Assembly (NCBI GenBank): GCA_040768905.1
Contig: JAXGMA010000001.1
Location: 124,001-188,000 of the forward strand
Length of the DNA: 64,000 nucleotides
Reading direction: 5' to 3'
Source of the DNA: SZUA-584 sp040768905
GTDB lineage: Bacteria; Bacillota; Clostridia; Christensenellales; SZUA-584
This document shows positions 22,416 to 31,786 of this stretch, one piece after another. The first letter of the stretch is position 1. Every line of letters starts with the position of its first letter. Under the pieces are notes generated by a model. That model saw nothing but the letters and a program-made list of their open reading frames with translations. It did not search any database and was not told where the DNA came from. The translations under genes and the position numbers were made by a program.

Positions 22416-24779
22416 ATGGAATTGACAAATAGATTAAAAAGGATTAAACAGCGCTTATATGATGAGGAATTCACCAACCCCGGTATATGGTATTTTAAGG
22501 ATAAAACGATACTCACAAGTGAGGAGATAATAAAGGAGCCGCTTGTTGTAAGAAAAGCTATGGCTTACGAGTATATAGCAAAGAATCTTCCTGTCTATAT
22601 TAAAGAGGATGAACTCATTGTAGGCAACCCCAATCAAAACAGTGTCGGATTTGGTATGATACTTCCGAACTATGCAACTGAAGAAGAATTGAAAACAGCA
22701 AAAAGCTACTCACTCGATATAAATTCCCTATGGGGGCATCATCCACCGGACTGGAACAAGGTCATAACAAAAGGCCTTAAAGGAATTATAGCGGAGATAT
22801 ATGAAGCGATGGAGCTCGAAAGAAGCAAAACTGAGCCTGAACGAAATGTACTCGATGAATATAGGGCGATGATCATTTCACTCAATGCTGTAATATATTT
22901 CGCACACAGGCATGCGGATGTTGCACTTAGAGACAGCATGAATGAAAAGGACCCGGCGAGAAAAATAGAATTATACAAAATACATAATATATGCCAAAGG
23001 GTTCCGGAGTATCCGGCTGCAACCTACTATGAAGCGCTTCAGTCTTATTGGTTCACATATTGCATCATAAACAGCGGCGGGGAGTTCGTCCCGCTGGCAA
23101 ACGGTGATCAATTCCTTTATCCTTTTTACAAAAGGGATTTGGAGGAGAAAAGATTCGAAAAAGAGATGGCAATAGATCTGACTGGCTCATTTCTTGCCAA
23201 GTGTAATGAAAAGATAATTTTAGATACACGATTGTCGGAAGTACATACAACATTTGGCGTTTTTTCTCAGGGAGTGGTACCTGAGATTAAAAGCAACAGT
23301 GAAGAAACAGGCGGTTATGAGACAGGTGGATATGATCAGCGTACATTGAAATGGTGTGAAGAAGAGGATATAAACAGTGATGCCAATTATAATTACGGAC
23401 AATCCGGAAACGATTGGCTGATGAATCTTATAGTCGGCGGACAGGATAAGGACGGTAACGATTCCACGAATGAATTATCGTATCTGATTATTGATTTAAT
23501 GAGTGAAATGCAATTGCTGATGCCAACGCTGTCTGTACGAATCCATAATAACTCGCCTGAAGAATTCCTAGATAAAATTGCGGAAGTACTTTTAAAAGGA
23601 AAAGGAGAGCCTGCAATATATTTTGATAATAATATTATACCAGGGTTGCTAGATATAGGAATACCACTTGAAGAAGCAAGAAGCTATTCTAATGATGGAT
23701 GCTGGGAAGTGCTTATCCCCGGTAAAAGTTATTTTAGTCTCGCGCATGTTCAAAATTTGCAGTGTCTTGAATGGGTATTAACGCGGGGGGAGAGCCTGTT
23801 AAGAAATAATTTTAAAGAAGGTCTGGATACAGGTGAACCCACTCAATTTAAAGACTGGGAAGAATTTTACCAAGCTTATTTAAAGCAGGTTAAAGCAAAG
23901 ATTGATTTTCATTGCAGCAAAAGGCTAGAAAATCTGGGGATGTCAAGCATGATAGCTCCCGATCCGTTAATGTCTGCACTTATGGACGATTGTATAAAAA
24001 AAGGCAGAGATATGACACAAGATGGCTGCAGATATATTTTTCATATAATCCTTATTACAGGACTTGCGAACACAGTAGATTCATTGGCGGTAATAAAAAA
24101 ATTAGTTTACGAAGAAAAGTCAGTTGCTATAAGAGACTTGATCCACGCAATAAGAAATAATTGGCAAGGTTATGAACGGCTGAGGGCCAGGGTAATAAAC
24201 CAGGTACCGAAGTTCGGAAATGATGATGATTATGTTGATGAAATTGCAGTGAGACTAATGAAAGATTTTGAGAACAGAGTAGATGAGTGGAGATGTAAAC
24301 AAGACAAGGTAATATATCCCTCTGGAATAGGCACTTTTGAAAACTATGCTATTCTTGGAAGGGGGATAGGCGCTTCGCCAGACGGGAGATTGGCAAAGGA
24401 TGCGCTTGCCCCTAATTATTCTCCATTCTTCGGACGGGATTTTCAGGGACCTACAGCTGTTTTGAAGAGTGTTACCAAACCTGAGTTATTAAATTACTAC
24501 TGTGGATGCCCGCTGGATATTTCGATTAATGCGGGTGATTTTGCAGGTGAGGTTGGACTGCAAAGACTAAAGGCATTAATAAATACATTTGGCGAACTGG
24601 GTGGTCAAATTCTTACGGTGGGTTGCAATAGTATAAAAGAACTAAAGGATGCAAAAGAAAACCCTGAAAAACACAAAAATCTTATGGTTCGAATGGGAGG
24701 CCTTTCGGCTTACTTCATAGCAATGCCTCCAGCGCAACAGGACAATATTATCAGAAAGTATGAAAAAGGAGCCAACTAA
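22416..24779 (+). CDS. Glycyl radical enzyme (pyruvate formate-lyase superfamily), substrate unknown
   Basis: A 787-residue glycyl radical enzyme. The active-site cysteine is Cys429 in SYSNDGCWEVLIPG; the C-terminal radical loop is VRMGGLSAYF with Gly762 as the radical residue. The family consensus is RVxGYx, so Met and Leu replace Val and Tyr. Upstream, DGNDSTNELSYLIIDL and MPTLSVRIHNNSPEEF are the conserved PFL-domain strands. GCWE differs from the GCVE of diol, choline and glycerol enzymes. No activating radical-SAM gene is visible nearby, though every such enzyme needs one. It could be a dehydratase or C-C lyase acting on a sugar product of this operon. Confidence 0.85.
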   Translation: MELTNRLKRIKQRLYDEEFTNPGIWYFKDKTILTSEEIIKEPLVVRKAMAYEYIAKNLPVYIKEDELIVGNPNQNSVGFGMILPNYATEEELKTAKSYSLDINSLWGHHPPDWNKVITKGLKGIIAEIYEAMELERSKTEPERNVLDEYRAMIISLNAVIYFAHRHADVALRDSMNEKDPARKIELYKIHNICQRVPEYPAATYYEALQSYWFTYCIINSGGEFVPLANGDQFLYPFYKRDLEEKRFEKEMAIDLTGSFLAKCNEKIILDTRLSEVHTTFGVFSQGVVPEIKSNSEETGGYETGGYDQRTLKWCEEEDINSDANYNYGQSGNDWLMNLIVGGQDKDGNDSTNELSYLIIDLMSEMQLLMPTLSVRIHNNSPEEFLDKIAEVLLKGKGEPAIYFDNNIIPGLLDIGIPLEEARSYSNDGCWEVLIPGKSYFSLAHVQNLQCLEWVLTRGESLLRNNFKEGLDTGEPTQFKDWEEFYQAYLKQVKAKIDFHCSKRLENLGMSSMIAPDPLMSALMDDCIKKGRDMTQDGCRYIFHIILITGLANTVDSLAVIKKLVYEEKSVAIRDLIHAIRNNWQGYERLRARVINQVPKFGNDDDYVDEIAVRLMKDFENRVDEWRCKQDKVIYPSGIGTFENYAILGRGIGASPDGRLAKDALAPNYSPFFGRDFQGPTAVLKSVTKPELLNYYCGCPLDISINAGDFAGEVGLQRLKALINTFGELGGQILTVGCNSIKELKDAKENPEKHKNLMVRMGGLSAYFIAMPPAQQDNIIRKYEKGAN

Positions 24780-24801
24780 TTATTACTGAGAGGGAAATGA
24801 T

Positions 24802-25827
24802 ATGAAAGCATTGGTGAAATACGGTAAAGGAATAGAAAACATTGGCATTAAAGATGTCCCTGTACCCGTGCCCAAGCAAGGCGAGGTCAGGATAAAAGTG
24901 AATAAGGCAGGAATTTGCGGTACGGATATTCATATTTACAACGACAGGTATGCGATAAATCCGCCTGTAATCTTAGGGCATGAGTTGAGCGGTGTTGTTG
25001 ATGCTTTAGGTGAAAATGTGAGCGGATTTTGCGCCGGACAAAGAGTTATAAGTGAAACCTATTATTATACCTGCGGAGTATGTAATTACTGTAAAACCGG
25101 CAAGCGCAATCTATGCTTAAGCAGGCTCTCTATAGGGAGCCTTGTAAACGGGGCCTTTGCCGAATATGTGGTTGTGCCTGCTCATAATTTACATGTCATA
25201 CCGGATAATGTAAGCTTTGAGCAAGCAGCCCTAACAGAACCACTTGCTTGTTGCTGCCAAACCGTACTGGAAAAAGCACAACTTATTGCGGGGGAAAATG
25301 TTTTACTTACCGGCCCTGGCCCGATAGGTTCATTATGTCTGCAATTAGTAAAACTTGCAGGCTGTAAATGTATTATTGTCGGAACTTCAAGAGGAGAAGA
25401 AAGAAGGGAAACGGCAAAAACCTTAGGAGCAGACCTGGTTCTTTGTGCATCGGATGAGGGCTTGCTTGAGACTGTTATTGAAGCATATGACGGTATTGGC
25501 CCGGATACTGTTATTGAGTGTTCGGGGTCTGAAGATGCCATTAGACTGGGTATGAATGCCATAAAAAAGGGCGGTCGGTTTGTACAAATGGCTTTTGCTA
25601 AAGGTGATATACAAATGAATATAAACCAGGTTGCGCAAAAGGAGATAACCTTGATAGGATCCTTTGCTCAGAAGTGGCAGTGGTGGGAAAAAAGCCTGAG
25701 GCTGTTGGCTGATGGTTCAATTAAGGCAAAGCCGGTAATCAGTGGAATATTTCCGTTGGATAAATGGCAAGAGGCATTTAACTCTTGTATTTCAGGTAAA
25801 GGATTAAAATATCTCATCGAAATATAA
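24802..25827 (+). CDS. Zinc-dependent medium-chain dehydrogenase (sorbitol/threonine dehydrogenase type)
   Basis: A 341-residue NAD(P)-dependent dehydrogenase. The catalytic zinc site is seen in KAGICGTDIHIYNDRY and GHELSGVVDALG, the structural zinc in CGVCNYCKTGKRNLC, and the nucleotide site in VLLTGPGPIGSLCLQLVK. The AAVTEPLAC-like LTEPLACCCQTV is typical of polyol dehydrogenases. Likely oxidises or reduces a polyol or keto-sugar in the operon. Starts 22 bases after the glycyl radical enzyme gene with AGAGGG as ribosome site. Confidence 0.9.
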   Translation: MKALVKYGKGIENIGIKDVPVPVPKQGEVRIKVNKAGICGTDIHIYNDRYAINPPVILGHELSGVVDALGENVSGFCAGQRVISETYYYTCGVCNYCKTGKRNLCLSRLSIGSLVNGAFAEYVVVPAHNLHVIPDNVSFEQAALTEPLACCCQTVLEKAQLIAGENVLLTGPGPIGSLCLQLVKLAGCKCIIVGTSRGEERRETAKTLGADLVLCASDEGLLETVIEAYDGIGPDTVIECSGSEDAIRLGMNAIKKGGRFVQMAFAKGDIQMNINQVAQKEITLIGSFAQKWQWWEKSLRLLADGSIKAKPVISGIFPLDKWQEAFNSCISGKGLKYLIEI

Positions 25828-25904
25828 CATGTTAAATTCCGTGTAAATGAATTTTATTTGATGATTATTAATATTTTGTACTTAAATGTAAAGAGGGCAG
25901 TTGG

Positions 25905-27437
25905 TTGAATAAATTTAGAAAAATAGAAAATTGGTTAAGGCTGGTTTCTTCAGCTGAGATAATATCAAAAGGTTGTGTGTCAGTAAAGGGATTAACAGAG
26001 GCAAGAGAAGTCATTTATCCTGCATCTGTAAAAAGGCATAGGGAGGATTTGTTAGCCTTAGTAAAACTGGATAGCGAGCGTATGCTGGTTGTATTTGGAC
26101 CCAACCATTGCGGGTTTCTGGGGGAAAGCAGTATAATTGAAGGCGCGGATGTTCATTTTTGTGAGCTCACGCATTACAACGCCGAACTATTGCGCAAACA
26201 TCTGCCGTATACAGCTCCTTCGACTCTTTCGGATAGAAATGTTACGATAGGATTGGGTGACAGGCTTGGAATAGCAACTCCCGGACACATTCAAGTCATG
26301 AAAAAATATAATGTATCTCCAGTATTTGCGCAACAGTCACTAAGAGAATTGGAACTGACAGGCAGCAGTTACAGAGATATGATAGATTCGGCTACATGGG
26401 CTGTGTTCCAAGAGGGCTATGAGTTACCATGGGGAGCTGATGGAGACCACCTGAAAACTGTCGAGTGGGTTATTATGGCCCTTGGATATGGGTGTACGAT
26501 GATAACCGCAGACCTTTCGGACTACATCAAAAATGAATTTGGCTCCATAGAAAAGTCTTGTATCATGGAAAAATATGCAGAACTTGACGAACACTATCGC
26601 CAGGTTATGGAAGAGAAATATCTTAACATGAAGTTACATCTGGATACCGGTGATGTTATACAATATACAAAAGAAATGCTTGCACAAATTATTCTGGTTT
26701 ATAAAGATGCTGTAGAGCATGCATGCAGGTTGTTCAATGCAGGTATTAAAATAAGAAGCGAATTTGACTTTGAGATCTCGGTGGATGAAACAGAAACGCC
26801 TACACTGCCTCAAGCTCATATTTTTGTTGCTTTAGAAGCAAAGGAAAAGGGAGTGAAGTTCTCATCTCTGGCACCGCGGTTTATCGGTGAGTTTCAAAAA
26901 GGAATTGATTACATTGGTGATGCAGAGGCTTTTAAAGCTTCCTTTAGAATACATGCGGCAATAGCACGCAAACTCGGCTATCGAATTTCTATCCATTCAG
27001 GCAGCGATAAGTTTGCTATTTTTCCTGTGGTTGGTGAACTTACAGGTAAAAGGTTTCATCTGAAAACATCCGGGACAAACTGGCTGGAGGCATTAAAAAT
27101 CATTTCGGAAAAGGAGCCCTTGTTTTTCCGCAGGCTGTATAAGCATGCACTAAAATCATTTTCTATAGCAAGATCTTACTATCATGTCACACCAAATTTC
27201 GACAAACTAATGAATATAGAATTAATTGATGATAGCCAATTGGAAGATTGTCTAATGAATCCTGATAGCAGGCAAGTGCTGCATATAGCGTATGGTGAGA
27301 TTCTAAAAGACAATAAATTGAAGGATGAGATATATACTGTTTTGGGAAAACATATGAAAGATTACTGGAGTTCTCTTGAAAATCATATTGGAAAACACCT
27401 GGACTTATTGGGTTGTGACTTAAAAAGTGATCTGTGA
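25905..27437 (+). CDS. uxaE: Tagaturonate epimerase family protein, copy 1
   Basis: A 510-residue protein of the UxaE (tagaturonate epimerase) type. Signature segments are TIGLGDRLGIATPGHIQVMK, WGADGDHLKT, SVDETETPTLPQAHIF and PRFIGEFQKGIDYIGD, plus SIHSGSDKFAIFPVVG near 360. These enzymes interconvert C4 epimers of uronate-derived ketoses and bind a divalent metal. TTG at 25905 is the start, with AAGAGGG eight bases upstream. A second copy lies at 46768-48246. In this operon it may act on the ketose made by the isomerase-like protein; the real substrate is open. Confidence 0.8.
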   Translation: MNKFRKIENWLRLVSSAEIISKGCVSVKGLTEAREVIYPASVKRHREDLLALVKLDSERMLVVFGPNHCGFLGESSIIEGADVHFCELTHYNAELLRKHLPYTAPSTLSDRNVTIGLGDRLGIATPGHIQVMKKYNVSPVFAQQSLRELELTGSSYRDMIDSATWAVFQEGYELPWGADGDHLKTVEWVIMALGYGCTMITADLSDYIKNEFGSIEKSCIMEKYAELDEHYRQVMEEKYLNMKLHLDTGDVIQYTKEMLAQIILVYKDAVEHACRLFNAGIKIRSEFDFEISVDETETPTLPQAHIFVALEAKEKGVKFSSLAPRFIGEFQKGIDYIGDAEAFKASFRIHAAIARKLGYRISIHSGSDKFAIFPVVGELTGKRFHLKTSGTNWLEALKIISEKEPLFFRRLYKHALKSFSIARSYYHVTPNFDKLMNIELIDDSQLEDCLMNPDSRQVLHIAYGEILKDNKLKDEIYTVLGKHMKDYWSSLENHIGKHLDLLGCDLKSDL

Positions 27438-27594
27438 TTTTAATTTGAAAAGAGAAATAAATTAGCAAAAAGAATGGTTAAACACTTTTTAATATATACA
27501 AATAATTCAGTACCATGGTTTGGTTTGCGTTATTAATTGATTTTAGGGTTAAACATTTAGAATTTGAAATTAATAAAAGGTGAGGGAGATTAAA

Positions 27595-28146
27595 ATGAAA
27601 GCATTAGTAAAAAGTGGCTTAACAGCTGCCGGTGTTGATATAAAAGAGATTGACAAGCCTGTGCCTAAGCGCGGTGAGCTGCTTGTTAAAATAATGGCTG
27701 CTGGCATATGCGGTACGGATTTACATATTATGCATGACAAATATCCTTGTAAGATGCCTGTTGTTTTGGGTCATGAATTTACAGGGGCTATTGAGAAAAT
27801 AGGTGATGAGGTTGAGGGATTTTTTATTGGAGACCAGATCATCGCCAGCACCGCTGCATATACATGTGAAAATTGCGATTACTGCAGAATTGGGTTAAGA
27901 ATGCTGTGCAATGAAAGACGATCAATTGGTTCAGGGATTAATGGTACAATGGCGGAATATATGACGATTCCGGCAAAGCTTTCATATAAAGTACCGGATA
28001 ATATTAAAGGAAGCAAAATTATTGCAATTGCTGAACCCATGGCATGTGTTGTTCATTCTGTAATCGAGCAATCATATATTCGTGCGGGAGATGTTGTATT
28101 GGTTTCAGGTCCAGGGACGAGCCTGTTCAAAATTTTCTGTAAATAG
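27595..28146 (+). pseudogene. Medium-chain dehydrogenase truncated by IS256 insertion
   Basis: The first 174 residues of a second zinc dehydrogenase: MKALVKSGLTAAGVDIKEID, AAGICGTDLHIMHDKYPC, GHEFTGAIEKIG, structural-zinc cysteines CENCDYCRIGLRMLC and LVSGPG of the nucleotide fold. The protein then runs into TSLFKIFCK encoded by the IS left end and stops. The C-terminal half is not on the other side of the insertion, so a deletion or rearrangement went with it. A ribosome site GGTGAGGGAG precedes the ATG. Closely related in layout to the 24.8-kb dehydrogenase but with different sequence. Confidence 0.85.
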
Positions 28147-28183
28147 CCTTCTGTGATAGAATAAACACAGGAGGCTATTTGAT

Positions 28184-29410
28184 ATGGGTAGACCAAGAAA
28201 ACTAAGCATGAGCGAAGGAAAACGGAACATCATTGCGCAGCTTCTGGAGGAATACGACATACAGTCAGCGCAGGATATCGAGACGGCGTTGCGCGATTTA
28301 CTGGGAGGCACTATTCAAAACATGCTCGAGAGCGAGCTTGAAACACAAATGGAGCAGTCAAAGCACCAAGACCCGGATTATACGGATTCTCGCAACGGGT
28401 ATAAGCCAAAGACGCTTAAGAGCAACTACGGAGCTGTGCCAATTCAGGTTCCGCAGGACAGGAACAGCGATTTTGACCCAAAACTCGTGCCCAAGTACAG
28501 CCGCGATATCTCAGCCATTGAAGGCAAAATCATCAGCATGTACGCAAGGGGTATGAGCACACGACAGATATCCGACCAGATTGAAGAAATTTACGGTTTT
28601 GAGGTCAGCGAAGGTCTTGTCACAAGCATCACCAATAAGTTGATGCCTGAAATTGAAGCATGGCAGAAACGGTCATTGAGCGCTGTCTACCCCATTATGT
28701 TTATCGACGCTATTGTGTTCAATGTGCGGGATAATGGTGTCATCAAAAAGCAGGCCGCATATGTGATACTCGGCATCAGCGAAGAAGGTCACAAAGAAGT
28801 TTTGACAATTTCTATCGGTGAAAACGAAAGCAGCAAGTATTGGCTTTCTGTGCTCAATGAGCTTAAAAACCGCGGTGTAGCTGACATTTTTGTGCTTTGT
28901 GCCGATGGTTTATCTGGAATCAAAGAGGCGATTGAAGCCGCATATCCGCAAACAGAATACCAGCGTTGCATCGTGCACGTGGTGCGCAATACGCTCAAAT
29001 ATGTGGCTGACAAGGACAAGAAGGAGTTTGCCACCGATTTAAAGACTATTTACCATTCGCCCAACGAACAGCAGGGGCACGCACAAATGTTGGCTGTGAC
29101 GGGAAAATGGGAGAAGAAATATCCAAACGCCATGAAGCGCTGGGCTGACAACTGGAACGTCATCAGTCCTATGTTTAAGTTCTCCGCGCAGGTACGCAAG
29201 GTTATCTACACCACTAACGCCATCGAGAGCTTAAACAGCGGCTACAGGCGTCTGAACCGCCAGAGGAGCGTTTTCCCGAGTAGCAACTCGTTGCTCAAAG
29301 CACTGTATCTGGCCACATTCGAGTTAACCAAAAAGTGGACTGGCACTCTTAGAAACTGGCGGCCTGTCCACTGTGAAATGGACATCATGTATCCCGGTAG
29401 ACTGAGCTAA
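28184..29410 (+). CDS. IS256-family mutator-type transposase
   Basis: A full-length 408-residue DDE transposase. It begins MGRPRKLSMSEGKRN and has the family's LLGGTIQNMLESELETQM and SRNGYKPKTLKS segments. The catalytic region holds the first Asp in PIMFIDAIVFNVRDNG, the second in FVLCADGLSGIKEAI with YQRCIVHVVRNTLKYV after it, and the Glu in TTNAIESLNSGYRRLNRQR. The frame is intact, so the copy may still be active. A GGAGG ribosome site precedes the ATG. Confidence 0.95.
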   Translation: MGRPRKLSMSEGKRNIIAQLLEEYDIQSAQDIETALRDLLGGTIQNMLESELETQMEQSKHQDPDYTDSRNGYKPKTLKSNYGAVPIQVPQDRNSDFDPKLVPKYSRDISAIEGKIISMYARGMSTRQISDQIEEIYGFEVSEGLVTSITNKLMPEIEAWQKRSLSAVYPIMFIDAIVFNVRDNGVIKKQAAYVILGISEEGHKEVLTISIGENESSKYWLSVLNELKNRGVADIFVLCADGLSGIKEAIEAAYPQTEYQRCIVHVVRNTLKYVADKDKKEFATDLKTIYHSPNEQQGHAQMLAVTGKWEKKYPNAMKRWADNWNVISPMFKFSAQVRKVIYTTNAIESLNSGYRRLNRQRSVFPSSNSLLKALYLATFELTKKWTGTLRNWRPVHCEMDIMYPGRLS

Positions 29411-29423
29411 ATAACCCCGCCAG

Positions 29424-29541
29424 CCTTGACACGGCTCATCTTAAATGCTATTTTCAAATCAGCCGACGGTGATGGAAACAGAGACTTTGGTTTCTTCGGC
29501 GGCAAGAGCAGCATAGCATTTGCTCTTGAGCCGAGTCAAGG
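29424..29541. repeat. Long inverted repeat in the IS256 tail
   Basis: CCTTGAC-CGGCTCA-AAATGCTAT (29424-29451) is matched in reverse by ATAGCATTT-TGAGCCG-GTCAAGG (29513-29541), an imperfect stem of about 28 bp around 60 bases. It lies between the transposase stop and the right end, where family members usually have little sequence. It may terminate transcription or be a nested insertion; no T tail follows. Confidence 0.65.
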
Positions 29542-29714
29542 CCAAGCCGCCTAACGGCGGTGACGGCTCCGGTGCCTCTGGCTCCGGAAACACTATTTGC
29601 TATCGTCACAGAAGCGCTTTTACAGAAAATAATTCACAGAGCCGAGAGCAATTTCTGCTCTTTTATTTTATAGACAAGTTGCGTTAGCCTTGGGACGCCT
29701 TGGAGGAGCCTTGA

Positions 29715-30323
29715 TTAAAGTCCTAACTCTTCGTTAACAAGAATTACTGTAATTTTAAGTCCATACGGTTGCTTTCTATGAATTGTCATAACACTGCATA
29801 TACATTCGGGGGACAAACAATCTTCACATTTTCCCGTAATGGTGCAAGGAGTTTTCCGATTATATCTTTTCGCATTATTAACCGCAGCGGTATTCCGCGC
29901 TCGGTTTATTGCCTCTTCAAGCGATTCAGCAATTTTATTCTTTCCTATAACATAGATAACCTGTTTCGGTCCATAGCATGTTGCGGCGATACGGTTCCCC
30001 GTACCATCAATATTGACTATCTGACCATCATAAGAAACTGCGTTAGCAGATGTAAGATATATATCTGCTAACAGAGCTTTCTTCGTTTCATCCTCTGTGC
30101 TACCGGGGGCATGTTGATATATAGTGGAAATTTGTTTTGCCCAAATCTCTTTAATGCCCAAGGAATCTAAAGTTAATGAATTCCCCATCCCGACAATCAT
30201 ATCGTTATTCACAGGGAACGTTTTCAGATTGAAGTTTACGACTTCTTGTTTATCGTTGCATACAACTGCATTAAACTCCCTTTTATTAAAATTTTTTCTG
30301 AGGGTATCTAAATTAAAATTCAT
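29715..30323 (-). CDS. LUD-domain protein (LutC/YkgG-like)
   Basis: A 202-residue protein of the lactate-utilisation LUD group: MIVGMGNSLTLDSLGIKEIW, YLTSANAVSYDGQIVNIDGT, GPKQVIYVIGKNKI and the C-terminal TITGKCEDCLSPECIC cysteine segment. Such stand-alone Clostridial LUD proteins (DUF162) have an uncertain role; LutC itself supports lactate oxidation. The Cys cluster could bind iron-sulfur or zinc. No lutA/lutB partners are adjacent. A GAAAGG site precedes the start on the minus strand. Confidence 0.8.
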   Translation of the reverse strand: MNFNLDTLRKNFNKREFNAVVCNDKQEVVNFNLKTFPVNNDMIVGMGNSLTLDSLGIKEIWAKQISTIYQHAPGSTEDETKKALLADIYLTSANAVSYDGQIVNIDGTGNRIAATCYGPKQVIYVIGKNKIAESLEEAINRARNTAAVNNAKRYNRKTPCTITGKCEDCLSPECICSVMTIHRKQPYGLKITVILVNEELGL

Positions 30324-30566
30324 ACTATCTCTGCCTCGTCTTTCCTTTCAAAAGATTAATCGTGCTCAATATACCGTATTGCCCAAATAAGCATTATATA
30401 AATAATCAGCTTGTGAGATTTTTCAATAAAAGAAACAACCAAGAGTTCATTCTTCATTAGCATAAAAATACTATATTTAATTATTGAGTGCAACATTTGG
30501 TACAACACTACGGGCAACACGATATACATCAGATTGTTTTAAAACATGACAAATCATCATAAAAAT

Positions 30567-31013
30567 TTAAAACACATCTGAAAGCAGCTTCCATTTATCA
30601 CTCTTTATGTCTTCGCTATATTCATCATACATATACAAAGCTCAAAGCTTTGCTTATCCTCACGAACAAATCCGCCCTTCAAACCGTATTTATTAAGGTA
30701 TGTTTTCAACTCTTCAAACTTTGCGAGGCGAGAATATATCTATATCCTCACTTTTGCCTGTGCGGTCAAAGCCGCCTTTTGTTTCAATAATCCAAATTTC
30801 ACCACTCTTACTTATGACATAATCTGGATAGAATGATTTTTGTTTCTCAAAACTATCTTCATATACAATGGATAAATATTCTGCTCCTTTGTCTCCGTTC
30901 TTGTAAATCCACTCAATAGCTGGGCAGGTTTCACAGAACTTTTCAAATTTCTTTTCAGATGCGGAACGTACTTCAGCAGAAGATAGATATCCGCGGTAGA
31001 CATTCTTTGCCAT
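30567..31013 (-). pseudogene. C-terminal fragment of a type III restriction enzyme R subunit
   Basis: The readable frame holds KNVYRGYLSSAEVRSASEKK, FYPDYVISKSGEIWIIETKG, the PD...(E)xK-type nuclease end of type III restriction subunits. After FSPRKV it shifts frame to FEELKTYLNKYGLKGGFVRED and again to LYMYDEYSEDIKSDKWKLL and stop at 30567. Helicase domain and methylase partner are missing. This is a decayed relic of a restriction system, with at least two frameshifts. Confidence 0.75.
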
Positions 31014-31180
31014 TTCCGTTTGAGCCTTTTGCTATGTCCACACCCTAGCCGTGTTTGCATTTGTTCCGTGTGTTGGGGGTGAATACACTGTTCATTTGTC
31101 GTTTGAGTTTATATATTGACGAAACATGACGATAAGTGTAAAATATACCTAACTAAAAGTCGTTAGGAAGGGTGCTGGGA

Positions 31181-31786
31181 TTGGATAAAAAGCAGGAAAT
31201 TATTGAAGCTGCGTTTGAACTGTTTTCTATAAAAGGTGACCACTTCTCTGTATCCGAACTAGCCCGTGCTGTGGGAATCAAAGCCCCTTCGCTATACAGC
31301 CATTTTGAAAGTAAAGATCAGATCATAGAGATCATGATTCGTCAGGAAATCCAGAGGTATTACGAGTACTTAGAACAAGAGATTCTGGTAGCAGACAAAC
31401 TGAGTTGTAAGGAAGCAATGCAAAGACTCTTTGATTTCGCAATGGAGTATTTCGGCGAAAACAAAAGGCTGAGGGTTTGGCGGGCATTGCCATTGATCTC
31501 AAATGAAGAGCATAAAAGCATCTTCCGAGATCTGATCGAGGATCAGGATAAGCTATATATTCAACGGATGAGAAAATGCTTCCAAAAAGGTCTCGATAAC
31601 GGAGAAATATGTGCGGATGTCTCTGAAAGCGCGTTGCATTTGTACTTCACGATGATTCAAGGCGTTCTAGATATTATGTTGCTGCGCCCGGTTTATCCCC
31701 AAAAAACCGGATTTGCCTATAAAGTATTTGAGGCGTATTGGAATGGTATTTGTGCGATGCACCCTGAACAGAAAGGCGCAAAATGA
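31181..31786 (+). CDS. TetR-family transcriptional regulator
   Basis: A 201-residue TetR-type repressor with the N-terminal helix-turn-helix (IIEAAFELFSIKGDHFSVSE, then LARAVGIKAPSLYSHFESKD) and a helical ligand domain. TTG at 31181 is favoured: AGGAAGGG lies about 10 bases upstream, while the in-frame GTG at 31172 sits too close to it. The stop overlaps the next gene's start (ATGA), so it shares an operon with the UV endonuclease remnant, the TspO-like protein and the FAD oxidoreductases, and probably controls them. Confidence 0.85.
   Translation: MDKKQEIIEAAFELFSIKGDHFSVSELARAVGIKAPSLYSHFESKDQIIEIMIRQEIQRYYEYLEQEILVADKLSCKEAMQRLFDFAMEYFGENKRLRVWRALPLISNEEHKSIFRDLIEDQDKLYIQRMRKCFQKGLDNGEICADVSESALHLYFTMIQGVLDIMLLRPVYPQKTGFAYKVFEAYWNGICAMHPEQKGAK

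Larger units (their letters stand above)
28119..29643 (+). mobile_element. IS256-family insertion sequence
   Basis: Left end GAGCCTGTTCAAAATTTTC and right end, read in reverse, GGCTCTGTGAATTATTTTC both continue into TGTAAA, giving imperfect inverted repeats of about 25 bases around a complete transposase. No matching 8-base target duplication was found, and the interrupted gene does not resume on the right. A long region after the transposase contains a large inverted repeat. Confidence 0.85.

Noticed and set aside
17757..28146. The two dehydrogenase halves (17757-18224 and 27595-28146) as one gene split by rearrangement
   Set aside because: They belong to different branches of the medium-chain family; linker and fold segments do not join sensibly.
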